Shown here: positions 23,521 through 33,390 of the stretch, in pieces | How the letters are laid out: each line of letters opens with the position of its first letter | Position numbering within the stretch: position 1 is the first letter of the stretch | Source: Desulfonema magnum | Lineage (GTDB): Bacteria; Desulfobacterota; Desulfobacteria; Desulfobacterales; 4be13 | Direction: 5' to 3' | Assembly (NCBI RefSeq): GCF_017377395.1 | Contig: NZ_CP061800.1 | Location: forward strand, 3,348,001-3,412,000 | DNA: 64,000 nucleotides | Position numbers and translations under genes: made by a program | The notes under the pieces: generated by a model | What the model was told of the DNA's origin: nothing | What the model saw: only the letters and a program-made list of their open reading frames with translations | Database searches by the model: none

Positions 23521-24060
23521 TCATATTTCTGATATTTTCTCACGGATAATTTTAGAAACCGCGGAGCGGTGCCATTTGCCCCGTCCTGACAAAGTGGGGA
23601 CCTTTGTTTTGTTCAGATAGGTTGCGATTTTGGCATGGGAAAATCCTTTCAGATAAAGGCGTTTTATTTCACTGAGTATGGCTTCCCGATCATCTTTCAC
23701 TCGGAAATCAGATTTTTTTTCGGAATCCTCATTGGTTTTTGTCTGCCGGATTATCAGGTCCGCAAACTGCTTTCTGAGTTCAGTCAGTTCTGATTTCAGT
23801 TCGGTCACTTCAGTTCGCAAACTTTGTATCTCTGCTTTTTGAAAAAATAAATCAGTGCCCAATGCCCCGGCCTCTTCTTCAACTGAATCCCTGACACAGC
23901 TTTCGATAAAAGATCCGATTTCCGAAAGCAGAGAAATTTTCTGGGGTGATAATAAAGAATGAAGCGGCTTCTGTTCCGCACTGTAACCCGTTTCAATGGT
24001 CAACGGATCATATAGGCGTCTTCTTGTTCGCTTAACCTTTATCACGGGCCTTTCTGTCAT
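23521..24060 (-). CDS. Coiled-coil/HTH protein, possible ParA partner
   Basis: 179 residues. A basic N-terminus (KVKRTRRRLYDP), a heptad-rich coiled coil (about 90-125, SLRTEVTELKSELTELRKQF) and a C-terminal helix-turn-helix-like region (about 140-179; GFSHAKIATYLN, TLSGRGKWHRSAVSKI) similar to the DNA-binding tails of serine recombinases. There is no ParB signature. Its start overlaps the end of the parA gene by 29 bases, so the pair is translationally coupled and this protein is the best candidate for the DNA-binding partner. Specific function unknown. Confidence 0.75.
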   Translation of the reverse strand: MTERPVIKVKRTRRRLYDPLTIETGYSAEQKPLHSLLSPQKISLLSEIGSFIESCVRDSVEEEAGALGTDLFFQKAEIQSLRTEVTELKSELTELRKQFADLIIRQTKTNEDSEKKSDFRVKDDREAILSEIKRLYLKGFSHAKIATYLNKTKVPTLSGRGKWHRSAVSKIIREKISEI

Positions 24061-25027
24061 TTTGATGTCCTTTTAACTTTAAAGCATATCTGACATAGCT
24101 GTCATAATCCGCTTTGGCCTTGCTTTTTTTTGAAGACGCAAAAACAGTTTGTTTTTTTTCAAGGGATTTGGAAAATTCCGCGCTTGTCCTGATGGGACAC
24201 GGGATCAGATATTCTTTATAGTCCGAAGAAAGCCGATTCCAGGCATTTGTTGAAATTTTTAATCTTCTGTCAAACTTTGTGTAAAGAATTTTTATTTCAG
24301 GCTTCTCAAGATTAAATGCCTCATGAATTGAAAAGATTTCATTTAATGTCAGTTTCAGCCCTTTAAAAGAAAACTTGTCACTGCAAACCGGAATAACAAT
24401 AATATCCGCGGCACAGATAGTTGAAATCACCGCTGTTCCCAATGACGGGGGGCAATCAATCAGAATCAGATCAAAACCATTGGCTTTCAGCTCTTCGCAA
24501 ACCCCGTGAACCGCGTTTTTCTGAGAAACAGGATTGATCAGATTGACATCAAGAAGGCCGTTGTCTAATGATGAGGGAAGAATATACAAGTTTTCCTGAA
24601 TTTTCTTTAACGATCCCATCACCATTTCCCCCGGGTTTTGCCAGACATCAAAAAAAATAGGATCATCATCTTCCGGAACCATGTCAAAGGCCAGTGAGGC
24701 GGACCCCTGGGAATCCATATCCAGAATACATGTCCTGAATCCGTACTGAACAGCCCGGGTGGCCGCGGATATGGTGCTTGTAGTCTTTCCCACACCGCCC
24801 TTCAGATTAATGTGCGCCAGGACTTTGAATCCATAGTCAACCCCTTCTTTCAGTGCCAGATAGACCTTGGCCAGTTGGGAAGGGATACCCAGTCTGCTTC
24901 CTGACAGGCGAACAAGCTCCTTTTCGCCAAAAAAGTTCGCAACATCATTTGCTGTCTGACCTGTATATTCGCCAAATTCTGACGTACTGATAAGGTACTT
25001 AGGAGGCTTTGAATTATTATTTTTCAT
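24032..25027 (-). CDS. parA: ParA-family partition ATPase
   Basis: 331 residues from the preferred ATG; an ATG 21 codons upstream (25090) has no ribosome site and its extra codons include repeat sequence. An N-terminal 65-residue region (SEFGEYTGQTANDVANFFGE) resembles the HTH-like extension of plasmid type Ia ParA proteins. Walker A KGGVGKTT is at 76-83, Walker A' LDMDSQGSAS follows, and LILIDCPPSLG is Walker B. Such ATPases move DNA cargo on the nucleoid or position protein arrays. The pairing with a non-ParB HTH protein, and a 30-bp inverted repeat 92 bases upstream, suggest an autonomous partition cassette, perhaps from a plasmid or integrated element. Confidence 0.88.
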   Translation of the reverse strand: MKNNNSKPPKYLISTSEFGEYTGQTANDVANFFGEKELVRLSGSRLGIPSQLAKVYLALKEGVDYGFKVLAHINLKGGVGKTTSTISAATRAVQYGFRTCILDMDSQGSASLAFDMVPEDDDPIFFDVWQNPGEMVMGSLKKIQENLYILPSSLDNGLLDVNLINPVSQKNAVHGVCEELKANGFDLILIDCPPSLGTAVISTICAADIIVIPVCSDKFSFKGLKLTLNEIFSIHEAFNLEKPEIKILYTKFDRRLKISTNAWNRLSSDYKEYLIPCPIRTSAEFSKSLEKKQTVFASSKKSKAKADYDSYVRYALKLKGHQNDRKARDKG

Positions 25028-25118
25028 TTTTCCAACTGAATGATTATGAAGACGAGTGTCAGGTGTCAGAAAAAACACCGGAATGTTCATGTTTTGTTCA
25101 GGATAAAAAATAAATCAT

Positions 25119-25284
25119 ATAGTATTTAGATTTAGGTATGTCCTGGCACGAAAGTTGCATACAGAGGCGGCCTCCGGGATTCCGAACGGACGAATGAAAT
25201 TTTCAGGCCCGGAAACGGCTTTTTTTCCGGGACAACCTTCCCATGCAAAAATCATGCCGGGACATACCTAAATCTAAGTACTAT
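25119..25284. repeat. 30-bp inverted repeat upstream of parA
   Basis: Arm 25119-25148 (ATAGTATTTAGATTTAGGTA...) and arm 25255-25284 are reverse complements with two mismatches. The 106 bases between hold a GCCCGGAAAC/TTTTTCCGGG stem. It could be a partition site or operator for the ParA cassette, or a MITE. Confidence 0.85.
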
Positions 25285-25950
25285 AACATAAACTCTAAAT
25301 AGTTTCAAAAAATTTTAAAAACTTAAAACCATCTGTGAAAGCTGAACAATCCCTGCCGAACCTGCGATTCGGGAGTCAGCTGAACCGCGACACATGGCTT
25401 GGGTCTGATTCATCACAAATCATATTTCCCTTTTCAATGTCATTGTCCGGGAATGTTTTAATGAACTTCGCAAAAAGCAAGACAGTGCGGCCAGGATCCC
25501 CTGTCCGCGGCGGTAACGGATTTAGTTTGGATGGATTATTGCCACAGTTCTGTGTTTTTGACAATCAAAAAATTTATTTTGAAAAATAGCAAATTGTCAG
25601 ACAAACACAGCTCAGACAGGAGCAGTCTCCCTGCTGTCCCTTTCCCTGCCTGATTTGTATGACCTTTTCCTTCTTTCTCTCCCCATGTTCCTCACTTATC
25701 ATGTGATGCGTTTTTTTAACTTTTTTAATATGACTAAAAATATTATTGCATTCAGATGTTGATTCTGGTAAATTAAATATAGTCTGATAAACTTTTATCA
25801 GGGATTTTCCGAATCAGACATATGATTTATTCGGAGTTCCCCCATTAAATGTCAGCAGTATTCAGGAATATTGAAAAAATATATTTTTTCAAATAGTTGC
25901 TGAGTTATGCCGGTCGGCAGGATAAACAATCTTAAAAAAGCGAAGCGAAA
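25285..25950. other. Intergenic region, no supported gene
   Basis: AT-rich at both ends. An 84-codon frame at 25335 has no ribosome site and no recognisable family. 25605-25655 contains short CAGACAGGAGCAGTCTCCCTG inverted sequence. The promoter for the serpin gene should be here; I cannot place it. Confidence 0.45.
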
Positions 25951-27459
25951 ATGACAAAACACATCAGAAACGCAGCATTTTTAATATTCCTTATTTTGAC
26001 CATCCCCAGTTTGTCTCCCGCGGAAACATCACCCGACAGATCAGTATTTTTCAACGGAGACATTAATGGTGACGGCGAGCTGAATTTAGCTGATATTATT
26101 CTGATATTGCAGGTGATGGTAAATTCACATCCGCCATCATCAGTTCTTTATGTCGGGAATGATGCTGACCAGGACGGAAGGTTAGGAACAGCCGATGTCA
26201 TTTATCTTTCACAGATTGTTGCAAATCTCAGACCACAGCCAATTAAAATGGAGATTGTCAAGTCAGAAAAACCCCGAACAGTCTTATCTGATTTAAGCAA
26301 AGCAGATATACCGGAACTGGTGTCCGGAAGCACCGCTTTCGCGCTTGATCTCTACCACGCCATTTCTCATAGGAATGAAAATCTGTTCTGTTCTCCTTAC
26401 AGCATCTCTCTTATCCTTGCCATGGTCTATGCCGGAACCAGAAATGAAACCGAACAGCAATTGGCAGAAACCCTTTATTTTACGCTTCCTCAGAAGCGCC
26501 TGCATGCCGCGTTTAATGCCCTGGATATTGAGCTCACCTGCCGAAGTGAAACCAGTAAAAGTGGAAACAGGGGAGGATTCAGCCTGAATATCACCAATTC
26601 CCTCTGGGGGCAGACCGGGCACGCTTTTCTTCCCTCGTATCTGGATATTCTGGCTGAAAATTACGGCGCGGGGATGAACCTTCTTGATTTTCAAAACGCG
26701 CCGGAATCAGCCCGGGTTGTCATGAATAACTGGATCAGCAACGAAACAGAAGACAAAATTAAGGACCTGATTCCCCGGGGCGCAGTTGCCAAAGACACTC
26801 ACCTTGTTCTGAGCAATGCGATTTATTTTAATGCAGCATGGCTCCTTCCTTTCAGAGAAAAGGACACAGAGGACGGACTGTTCCGTCTCCCTGACGGCAC
26901 CCGGGTCTCAGTGCCGATGATGTCACAAACAACAGATTTTAATTATACAGAAGGAAACGGATACCAGGCAGCAGAATTACTTTATGGCAATGATTTTCGG
27001 ACCCCCTCGGGGCTGTCAATGGTTGTCCTGCTTCCTGAAGTCGGAAATTTCCAAAGTTTCCAGGATACGCTTGACGCTGTGAAATTAAATGAAATATTAA
27101 AAAATCTTCAGGAAAAATATGTGCGGCTGAAGATGCCAAAATTCAGATATGAATCTGCTGTGGTCAGTCTGAGGGAGACGCTTGCTGACATGGGGATGTC
27201 CGAACTTTTTACAGATTCCGCTGATTTTTCCGGCATGGACGGAACACAGAATCTTTTTCTAAACGATGTGATTCACAATGCATTTATTTCGGTTGATGAA
27301 ACAGGCACAGAAGCAGCCGCGGCCACGCCTGTGCCAATTGAAGCTTTAATTCCGCCGGAGCCTGTGGAATTTACCATGGATCATCCCTTTATCTTTTTTA
27401 TCCGGGACAAAACAGGGGCGATCCTTTTTATGGGCCGCATTGTCAGTCTGGCAGAATGA
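25951..27459 (+). CDS. Secreted dockerin-serpin fusion
   Basis: 502 residues. Signal peptide (about 1-24, ending SPAE), a two-repeat dockerin (about 34-95) with calcium loops DINGDGELNLAD and DADQDGRLGTAD, then a complete serpin fold (about 120-502). The reactive-loop hinge matches the inhibitory consensus: Glu450 (P17), Thr, Gly, Thr, Glu, four Ala, Thr (P8); the scissile bond should lie around Ala465-Leu466-Ile467, suggesting an elastase- or subtilisin-like target. The closing DHPFIFFIRDKTG and LFMGRI are classic serpin. The inhibitor would be held on a cohesin-bearing surface complex and could protect it from proteases. The ribosome site is weak. Dockerin-serpins are known from clostridial cellulosomes; here the setting is different. 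Confidence 0.9.
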   Translation: MTKHIRNAAFLIFLILTIPSLSPAETSPDRSVFFNGDINGDGELNLADIILILQVMVNSHPPSSVLYVGNDADQDGRLGTADVIYLSQIVANLRPQPIKMEIVKSEKPRTVLSDLSKADIPELVSGSTAFALDLYHAISHRNENLFCSPYSISLILAMVYAGTRNETEQQLAETLYFTLPQKRLHAAFNALDIELTCRSETSKSGNRGGFSLNITNSLWGQTGHAFLPSYLDILAENYGAGMNLLDFQNAPESARVVMNNWISNETEDKIKDLIPRGAVAKDTHLVLSNAIYFNAAWLLPFREKDTEDGLFRLPDGTRVSVPMMSQTTDFNYTEGNGYQAAELLYGNDFRTPSGLSMVVLLPEVGNFQSFQDTLDAVKLNEILKNLQEKYVRLKMPKFRYESAVVSLRETLADMGMSELFTDSADFSGMDGTQNLFLNDVIHNAFISVDETGTEAAAATPVPIEALIPPEPVEFTMDHPFIFFIRDKTGAILFMGRIVSLAE

Positions 27460-27635
27460 TTTTTTCTGATTGCAGGAGTAAAGTCCTGTGTGTTTTTACG
27501 CATAGGTTTTGTTCTTGTTATGACCGTGGTAACCGTTCAGTTCCCTTATTTTGCGGAAAAAAGTGAGAATAACTTTTACCTTTTGCAAAACAAGGGAAAG
27601 AATAAAAGAATTTTCAAACTTATATAGGGGGAAAA

Positions 27636-29696
27636 ATGACAAACCCAAAAAACAGTAAACTTCAGCATCACCTGACTGCTGTCAAAGAGGGGGGGCGATG
27701 TTTTGAAAACGCTTTTCAGAGCGTCACCAGAATGATTCTGGAAAGCAATATCGAAAAAGTTGTGGTGAATGGCAAAACAACTTACGATTTCAGTATTTTT
27801 CGAACAGGAAAAAAGCCGATCATCGGCATGTATGACGAACTTAACAGCTTTGTTTCTTATGTCAAGGACGCGGCCGAGGGGGGCTCATCCAAAGAAATGG
27901 CGTATGTGCTTGTAGGAGAGCCGGGGAACGGCAAAACATTCTTTGTCGAATTTCTCTGCACCAAATATCGCAACTTTCTGACCAAGCCGCAAAATCGGAA
28001 ATATACCTTCAGATTTAAAAACATAGACAAGCTCGGGCATTACGGAAGGATCAGCGTCATAGAATCCCAGACTTACGAAGATCCCATGATTCTGGCCATG
28101 AATCTCTTTGAAGACCCGGATGAAAATAAAACTTGGCTGGCCAGCCAATTCGGGTTTTCAGATGATGAGGTTGAGACCTTTTATGAGAACTATCGTCCCA
28201 TGGGCGCGTGCAGCGGGTATATTTGGAATGATATTGCCAATTTCACAGGCGGCAATATTGATGAAATGCTCAAATTTATTGAAGTGATACCAGTCCCTCT
28301 GGTTGAAAGCCTGGGAACCGTGACCGGAAAATATCCGGCAAAAGATAAGATCACCTCCTCAGCCGTGGATCTTTTAGGAGAAGAATCCATCCAGCGACTC
28401 CTTCACATCACCGACACCAACAACCCGTATCGTTTTGATTTAAGAAGAGGCGCGCTGGCACGCGTTGCCGGCGGCGGTGTCCATTTCAGCGATGAAATAT
28501 ACAAGAACAAGAAAGACCTGGTACAAGTTTATCTGGGGGTCATTCAGAACCGCAGCATTGAAATTGACGGGTATAAATGGCCCATTGACACCCTGATCAT
28601 CGCCACGAGTAACAACTCGGAATTTAACCGATTTTTAGCTGAAAAGGAAGAGGCGCCCATTGTTGACAGATGCAGAATCTGCTATGTGTCACACAATACG
28701 AACTACAAGCTGCAAAAAGACCTCACCAATTATTCCATCGGAAGCGAGCCCCGGACAACCATTAACCGGGAGAGCCTCCACCAGGACCCCAACCTGAATT
28801 ACGCCGCGTCTGTGTCCGTAGTTCTGACCCGTCTGCCCCGGTCTGAAAAACTGACACCGGTTGAGACCTTAAAGCTGGCTTCAGGGGAAGTGGCCGGTGA
28901 AAAGAGTATCAAGACCCTGGCCGAAGTCATTGACACGCTCAATCAGGACCCGGATATTGTAAAACGTTTTGGTCAGAAAGGTCTGGGGCAGCGAAACCTG
29001 GGCAGGGCCATCCAGCTTCTGATCGAAAGCTCCGAGACAAATGAGGGGCAGTGCATGTTCGCGTATGACATCTTCAAAGCGATTGAGCGGGTGATTCTGG
29101 ATTATGTCACAGATGCCAATGACAGAGCCAAGTATCTTGAAGACCTCAAAATGGCAAAAGGAATGTATCGCGAGCGTATCATGACTGAGATGTTTAATGC
29201 GTATATGGACGAACCTCTTGCCATCCGAAAAGATGTTATGAACTACGTCAACATGATCATCGGCATTGACGCTGAAAATTTGGGACCCGACAAGATGTGG
29301 AAATACAAGGACCCCCAGACCAGCGAACTCAAGGCCCTGAAGATTGACGAGCGTTATATCAAGAGCGTTGAAGAGCGTCTGGAACTCAAGACCCAGGAAA
29401 AACGGGAGACCTTCAGGACATCCATTCGGAAAATTTACGGACAGAAGATATCCGTGGATCCTGATTATGATTTTATGGATAACCTGGAACTGGTCAAAGC
29501 CGTGACCGATGTCCGCCTCAAATCTGACATCGCAGGCGCGGGGAGTCTCATCGGCGCGCTGGCAAACCGCACCAATGAGGAAAATCAGAAATTGTATGAC
29601 CGCATGATAGACACCATGCTGAACAAGCTCAACTACTGTCGGACATGCGCTCAGAAAACCATTGAATATTTTTGCACCCAGGAGGATGAGAAATAG
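27636..29696 (+). CDS. prkA: PrkA-family serine protein kinase/AAA+ protein
   Basis: 686 residues. N-terminal AAA+ domain with Walker A GEPGNGKT (94-101) and a C-terminal kinase-like region, the layout of PrkA (YeaG in E. coli). Family members act in stress and stationary-phase regulation and normally sit with DUF444 (YeaH) and SpoVR proteins. Here those partners are 15.7 kb downstream, beyond an accessory island. An AGGGGG ribosome site precedes the ATG. The following cytidylate-kinase-like gene is 96 bases away and likely co-transcribed. Confidence 0.92.
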   Translation: MTNPKNSKLQHHLTAVKEGGRCFENAFQSVTRMILESNIEKVVVNGKTTYDFSIFRTGKKPIIGMYDELNSFVSYVKDAAEGGSSKEMAYVLVGEPGNGKTFFVEFLCTKYRNFLTKPQNRKYTFRFKNIDKLGHYGRISVIESQTYEDPMILAMNLFEDPDENKTWLASQFGFSDDEVETFYENYRPMGACSGYIWNDIANFTGGNIDEMLKFIEVIPVPLVESLGTVTGKYPAKDKITSSAVDLLGEESIQRLLHITDTNNPYRFDLRRGALARVAGGGVHFSDEIYKNKKDLVQVYLGVIQNRSIEIDGYKWPIDTLIIATSNNSEFNRFLAEKEEAPIVDRCRICYVSHNTNYKLQKDLTNYSIGSEPRTTINRESLHQDPNLNYAASVSVVLTRLPRSEKLTPVETLKLASGEVAGEKSIKTLAEVIDTLNQDPDIVKRFGQKGLGQRNLGRAIQLLIESSETNEGQCMFAYDIFKAIERVILDYVTDANDRAKYLEDLKMAKGMYRERIMTEMFNAYMDEPLAIRKDVMNYVNMIIGIDAENLGPDKMWKYKDPQTSELKALKIDERYIKSVEERLELKTQEKRETFRTSIRKIYGQKISVDPDYDFMDNLELVKAVTDVRLKSDIAGAGSLIGALANRTNEENQKLYDRMIDTMLNKLNYCRTCAQKTIEYFCTQEDEK

Positions 29697-29792
29697 TGAA
29701 TAACTTGAAACCGTGAATTCTGAGGCGTGCAAGGTTGAGAAATGCGGCAACCGCGTAAGCACAGATTCACCAAACACAAGAAAGGAGGAAAT

Positions 29793-30455
29793 ATGGCTAA
29801 ACGTTCTGTCGAGCAGATGATTGAAGAGCAGGTGCAGAGATGGCAGCTGATGCAAGCGGAGCCAAAGAAAGAGGAGCCTGTCCCTGTCATTACGATCTCC
29901 AGAGAGGCCGGAAGCGGAGGCCGCCTGGTGGCCCAGGGGCTTGCAGAAAAGCTTGGTTTGGACTTGTTTCACCAGGAGGTTATCCATGAGATGGCTGAAA
30001 GCGCGAAAGTGAGCGACAGACTTCTCGAAACGCTGGATGAAAAAGGTCTGAATGTTCTGGAAAACTGGATTTCTTCCCTTGTAGATGACCGCCACCTCTG
30101 GCCGGATCAGTATCTCCGCCATCTCCTGAAAATTGTGGGAGCCATCGGGAAACACGGCCAGGCTGTCATGGTGGGCAGAGGGGCAAACTTTGTGCTGCCT
30201 CCTGAAAAAAGGTTCAGGGTGCGAGTGGTTGCCCCGCTGAAAGTGAGAGTGCAAAATGTGTCCCGTGATTTCGGAGTATCTGTTGAAGAGGCAAACCGGC
30301 GTGTTATCCGAACAGACTCCGACCGCAAGGCTTTTATAAGAAAATACTTTCATGCGGATATCACAAATCCTTTAAATTATGATCTTGTGATCAATACAGG
30401 GACGATAAGCATCGAAGCAGCCGTGAACGCCGTCGCGAAGGTCTTGGAAAAGTAG
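29793..30455 (+). CDS. Cytidylate kinase-like family protein
   Basis: 220 residues. P-loop-like motif ISREAGSGGR (about 35-44) and the conserved MVGRGANFVL and RVVAPLKVRV segments place it in the cytidylate-kinase-like family; the actual phosphate acceptor is unknown and it need not be a nucleotide kinase. The start with GGAGG 4-7 bases ahead is preferred over an ATG 17 codons upstream. It follows prkA and is the last gene before the repeat-rich edge of the island. Confidence 0.85.
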   Translation: MAKRSVEQMIEEQVQRWQLMQAEPKKEEPVPVITISREAGSGGRLVAQGLAEKLGLDLFHQEVIHEMAESAKVSDRLLETLDEKGLNVLENWISSLVDDRHLWPDQYLRHLLKIVGAIGKHGQAVMVGRGANFVLPPEKRFRVRVVAPLKVRVQNVSRDFGVSVEEANRRVIRTDSDRKAFIRKYFHADITNPLNYDLVINTGTISIEAAVNAVAKVLEK

Positions 30456-30657
30456 CCCGTCGGTAAAAAAGAATGTTTGTTTTAAATTCCGTGACTCATA
30501 ATTCTTTAAGAAAATGTTTTAGTGGGTGCGGTGTTTGATGTTTGCTGTAAACGCCGCACTTAATATCACATGGTCGTGCCCGCTTATTTTAATTCCGTTC
30601 CAAGCAAAACCGCTCAAACGCGGTCATTAAATCATCGTGTAATATAAAAAATATCAG

Positions 30658-30832
30658 GAGTGCAAAAATTATATTTTTGCAAAGCGAGCGAAGCAAAGCG
30701 TGAGTGTCTGTCATTCCCTTCTTGTTCTGAGATAAGGGCCGTTTTTGTGTGAAAACATCGCAGTTCCGCTGTTTTTTTAACCCTTCTCAGGCTTGGATTC
30801 GCTCGCTTTGCAAAAATGTAATTTTTGCACTC
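30658..30832. repeat. MITE-like element with 35-bp inverted ends
   Basis: GAGTGCAAAAATTATATTTT... at 30658-30692 pairs with 30798-30832 with one or two mismatches; each arm is itself a short AAAAATTATATTTTT palindrome. There is no coding capacity. It marks the left edge of the accessory island. Confidence 0.85.
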
Positions 30833-30867
30833 GTTCCGCATGAATTTTCAATTACAAAGGAGAGATC

Positions 30868-30999
30868 ATGTCAAACCATTCAGGAAGTTACATGCTTAGA
30901 AATATTCTTGAGTTGCGGGATGAGAACAAAGTTTTTGAGATGGTCGGCAAAGATAACACCTTTTGGATGAACGATTTTCAGTCCCGGAGGGACGACTGA
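30868..30999 (+). CDS. Small protein, 43 residues, possibly truncated
   Basis: ATG preceded by AAAGGAGAG at good spacing. The peptide begins MSNHSGSYMLRNILELRDEN and ends FQSRRDD; the last residues are coded by a dispersed repeat (TTTCAGTCCCGGAGGGACGA, also in the 170-bp array at 60040-60600), so the original C-terminus may have been replaced. Function unknown; no membrane segment. Confidence 0.45.
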   Translation: MSNHSGSYMLRNILELRDENKVFEMVGKDNTFWMNDFQSRRDD

Positions 31000-31109
31000 A
31001 AATAGCCCGGCAATTCATTGACAGGATGAGATGTTTTTTATTCTAAAAATACCTTGAAGTTGAATAACGTTATTAATCAATAAGTTAACTTCATAAAAAA
31101 GGAACAGAT

Positions 31110-33347
31110 ATGGAAAAAACAGTTTCAAAATCAGGAGCTTTCGTTTTTATGGTGATTTCTCTTCTGTTTTTATTTCATCCTGTGACAGCTTCGGCTGTTT
31201 ACGAGTGTGCAGGACAGACAGATGACTGCCAATGCAATGCCAGCAACCCTTTTCCCTGTGATTTAGGAAACTGCACATGGTGGGCGTGGCATAAGATTTG
31301 TTGCACATGGGGAGAGGAAGCGGCCCGGGATATTGTGTACAACTGGGAAACACCAAGAGATGCACATACCTGGAATGACAAAGCCGAAAGCAGTTCCGTG
31401 TTTACTGTGAGCGACACACCTGCTCCCGGAACTGTGGCAGTAAGAGAAGCGTATTCGGACAACAGCTATCTGGGACATGTCGCCTGGGTTGAATCCGTAA
31501 GTGGAAGCCAGATCACAGTTACGGAAATGATGTGGGGTGTCAGTTTTTCCGGGGGATACAGGACAAAGACATACAATGCCAGCCACTTTGACGGAGGCTT
31601 TATTTCCCTGAATTCAGGTGGTATGCCCCCGCCGAATCTGAGCAGCCCCTCTGACGGAGCAATCGGTCAGTTGGAAACCTTACGGCTGGATTGGAACGAT
31701 GTCAGCGGCGCAACGGTTTACCGGGTGTTCATCTCAGATTCTTATGAGTGTCTTAATAGTCTGACGAATAAAGATAAAACCTGTTACTGCTGTGTTGAAA
31801 ACGAACTCTCATATTCCAGTTTTTATGATGTTCCAAGCGGCATATTGGATGAATGCACCACATATTACTGGATGGTTCGGGCAGGAAACGCCACAGACGG
31901 CAGTGACAACTCGGCTATCTGGGAATTTACCACCAAAGACAGTTCGCTTGCCACACCGAGTCTGAGCAGCCCGGCGGACGGAGCCATCGGGCAGTCTGAA
32001 ACCTTGCGGCTGGACTGGGGAGATGTGAGCGGGGCAGAGAAATACCGAGTGTTCGTTTCCGAGTCCGAAAGCTGTCTCACCAACCTCAGCAACAAGGACA
32101 AGACTTGTGACTGCTGCGTCATCAATAAAGAAGTCTTTTCAAGCTATTACGATGTTGGGAGCGGGGATTTGGATGAATGTACGACATATTACTGGATGGT
32201 GCGTGCGGGAAATTCCTGTGCGGGCAGCCACAACTCATCTGTCCGGGAATTCACCACCAAAGGCAGCGCGCTCGCCACACCGAGTCTTACATATCCGCTG
32301 GACGAGGCAGCAGGGCAGTCTGTAACTCCCCGGCTGAATTGGGACAGCGTCACCGGTTCGGACAAGTATCGGGTGTTTGTTTCCGAATCCGAAAGCTGTC
32401 TCACCAATCTCAGTAACAAGGACAAGACCTGTTACTGCTGCGATGTCAATAAGGAAATCTCTCTTATAAGTGAATACACGGTCGAGAGCGGATACTTGGA
32501 TGAATGTACGACATATTACTGGATGGTGCGTGCGGGAAGTTCGTGCGCTGGCAGCAACAACTCATCTGTCCGGGAATTTGCCACCAGAGGCAGTTCGCTT
32601 GACACGCCGGCTCTGCTCAGTCCGTCAGACGGGGCAGCCGACCAGTCCCGGACTTTGCGGCTGGACTGGCGGGATGTGAACGGGGCAGAGAGTTACCGGG
32701 TGTTTGTTTCCACGTCTTACAGCACATTGAGCAATCTGAGCGACACTGCCACAGGCTGTTCCGCCTGTGTTGACAATTATGTCACGTTTTACAGTCATCG
32801 GGATGTTCCGACCGGCAGGCTGAGTTATGACACCACATACTATTGGATGGTACGGGCGGGAAAATCATGCGCGGGCAGTCATAACTCATCTGTGCGGAGT
32901 TTTAAAACTGTTCCCAAGCCGATATCCACAGGCTCGCTGAAAGTGACGATCACTCCCCAGGAGGCCATAACTGAGGGCGCACAATGGCGGGCAGACGGTA
33001 GCACATGGCGAAACAGCGGTTACACGGAATCTGATTTGTCTGTGGAAACCCACACTGTGGAGTTTAAAACCATTTCAGGCTGGAAAAAGCCCGATAACAA
33101 AGCTGTTGTAATCAATGAGGGGCAGACCACGCAGGTGACTGGCGAGTATGTTCCTGCGCCGCCTTGTACCAAAGGCGATGTCAATGGCGATGGTCGTATC
33201 ACGCCCGGGGATGCGGTTGCAGCGTATGAGCTTTCCAAAAAATTTTCATTGACAGATGAGGAGCGATGCGTGGCAGATTATAATGAAGATGATTATGTCA
33301 CCCCCGGAGATGCAGTGGAGATTTATGAAAAGTCCAAGGAATTTTAG
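31110..33347 (+). CDS. Secreted CHAP amidase/peptidase with Fn3-like repeats, PEGA and dockerin
   Basis: 745 residues. Signal peptide (1-29), then a CHAP domain with catalytic Cys55 in GNCTWWAW and His123 in LGHVAWVE; CHAP domains usually cleave peptidoglycan amide bonds. Four fibronectin III-like repeats of about 108 residues follow (173-604), each with a Cys-rich insertion (DKTCYCC) and TTYYWMVRAG. Then a PEGA domain (about 609-684) and a C-terminal two-repeat dockerin (about 686-745; DVNGDGRITPGD and DYNEDDYVTPGD). It should be delivered to a cohesin-bearing complex. AAGGAA precedes the ATG. Confidence 0.88.
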   Translation: MEKTVSKSGAFVFMVISLLFLFHPVTASAVYECAGQTDDCQCNASNPFPCDLGNCTWWAWHKICCTWGEEAARDIVYNWETPRDAHTWNDKAESSSVFTVSDTPAPGTVAVREAYSDNSYLGHVAWVESVSGSQITVTEMMWGVSFSGGYRTKTYNASHFDGGFISLNSGGMPPPNLSSPSDGAIGQLETLRLDWNDVSGATVYRVFISDSYECLNSLTNKDKTCYCCVENELSYSSFYDVPSGILDECTTYYWMVRAGNATDGSDNSAIWEFTTKDSSLATPSLSSPADGAIGQSETLRLDWGDVSGAEKYRVFVSESESCLTNLSNKDKTCDCCVINKEVFSSYYDVGSGDLDECTTYYWMVRAGNSCAGSHNSSVREFTTKGSALATPSLTYPLDEAAGQSVTPRLNWDSVTGSDKYRVFVSESESCLTNLSNKDKTCYCCDVNKEISLISEYTVESGYLDECTTYYWMVRAGSSCAGSNNSSVREFATRGSSLDTPALLSPSDGAADQSRTLRLDWRDVNGAESYRVFVSTSYSTLSNLSDTATGCSACVDNYVTFYSHRDVPTGRLSYDTTYYWMVRAGKSCAGSHNSSVRSFKTVPKPISTGSLKVTITPQEAITEGAQWRADGSTWRNSGYTESDLSVETHTVEFKTISGWKKPDNKAVVINEGQTTQVTGEYVPAPPCTKGDVNGDGRITPGDAVAAYELSKKFSLTDEERCVADYNEDDYVTPGDAVEIYEKSKEF

Positions 33348-33390
33348 CAGGTCAGAATAAGTTATCACTCACAGTCATTCGGGGGAAACT

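Noticed and set aside
25335..25589. 84-codon frame upstream of the serpin
   Set aside because: No ribosome site and no recognisable family.
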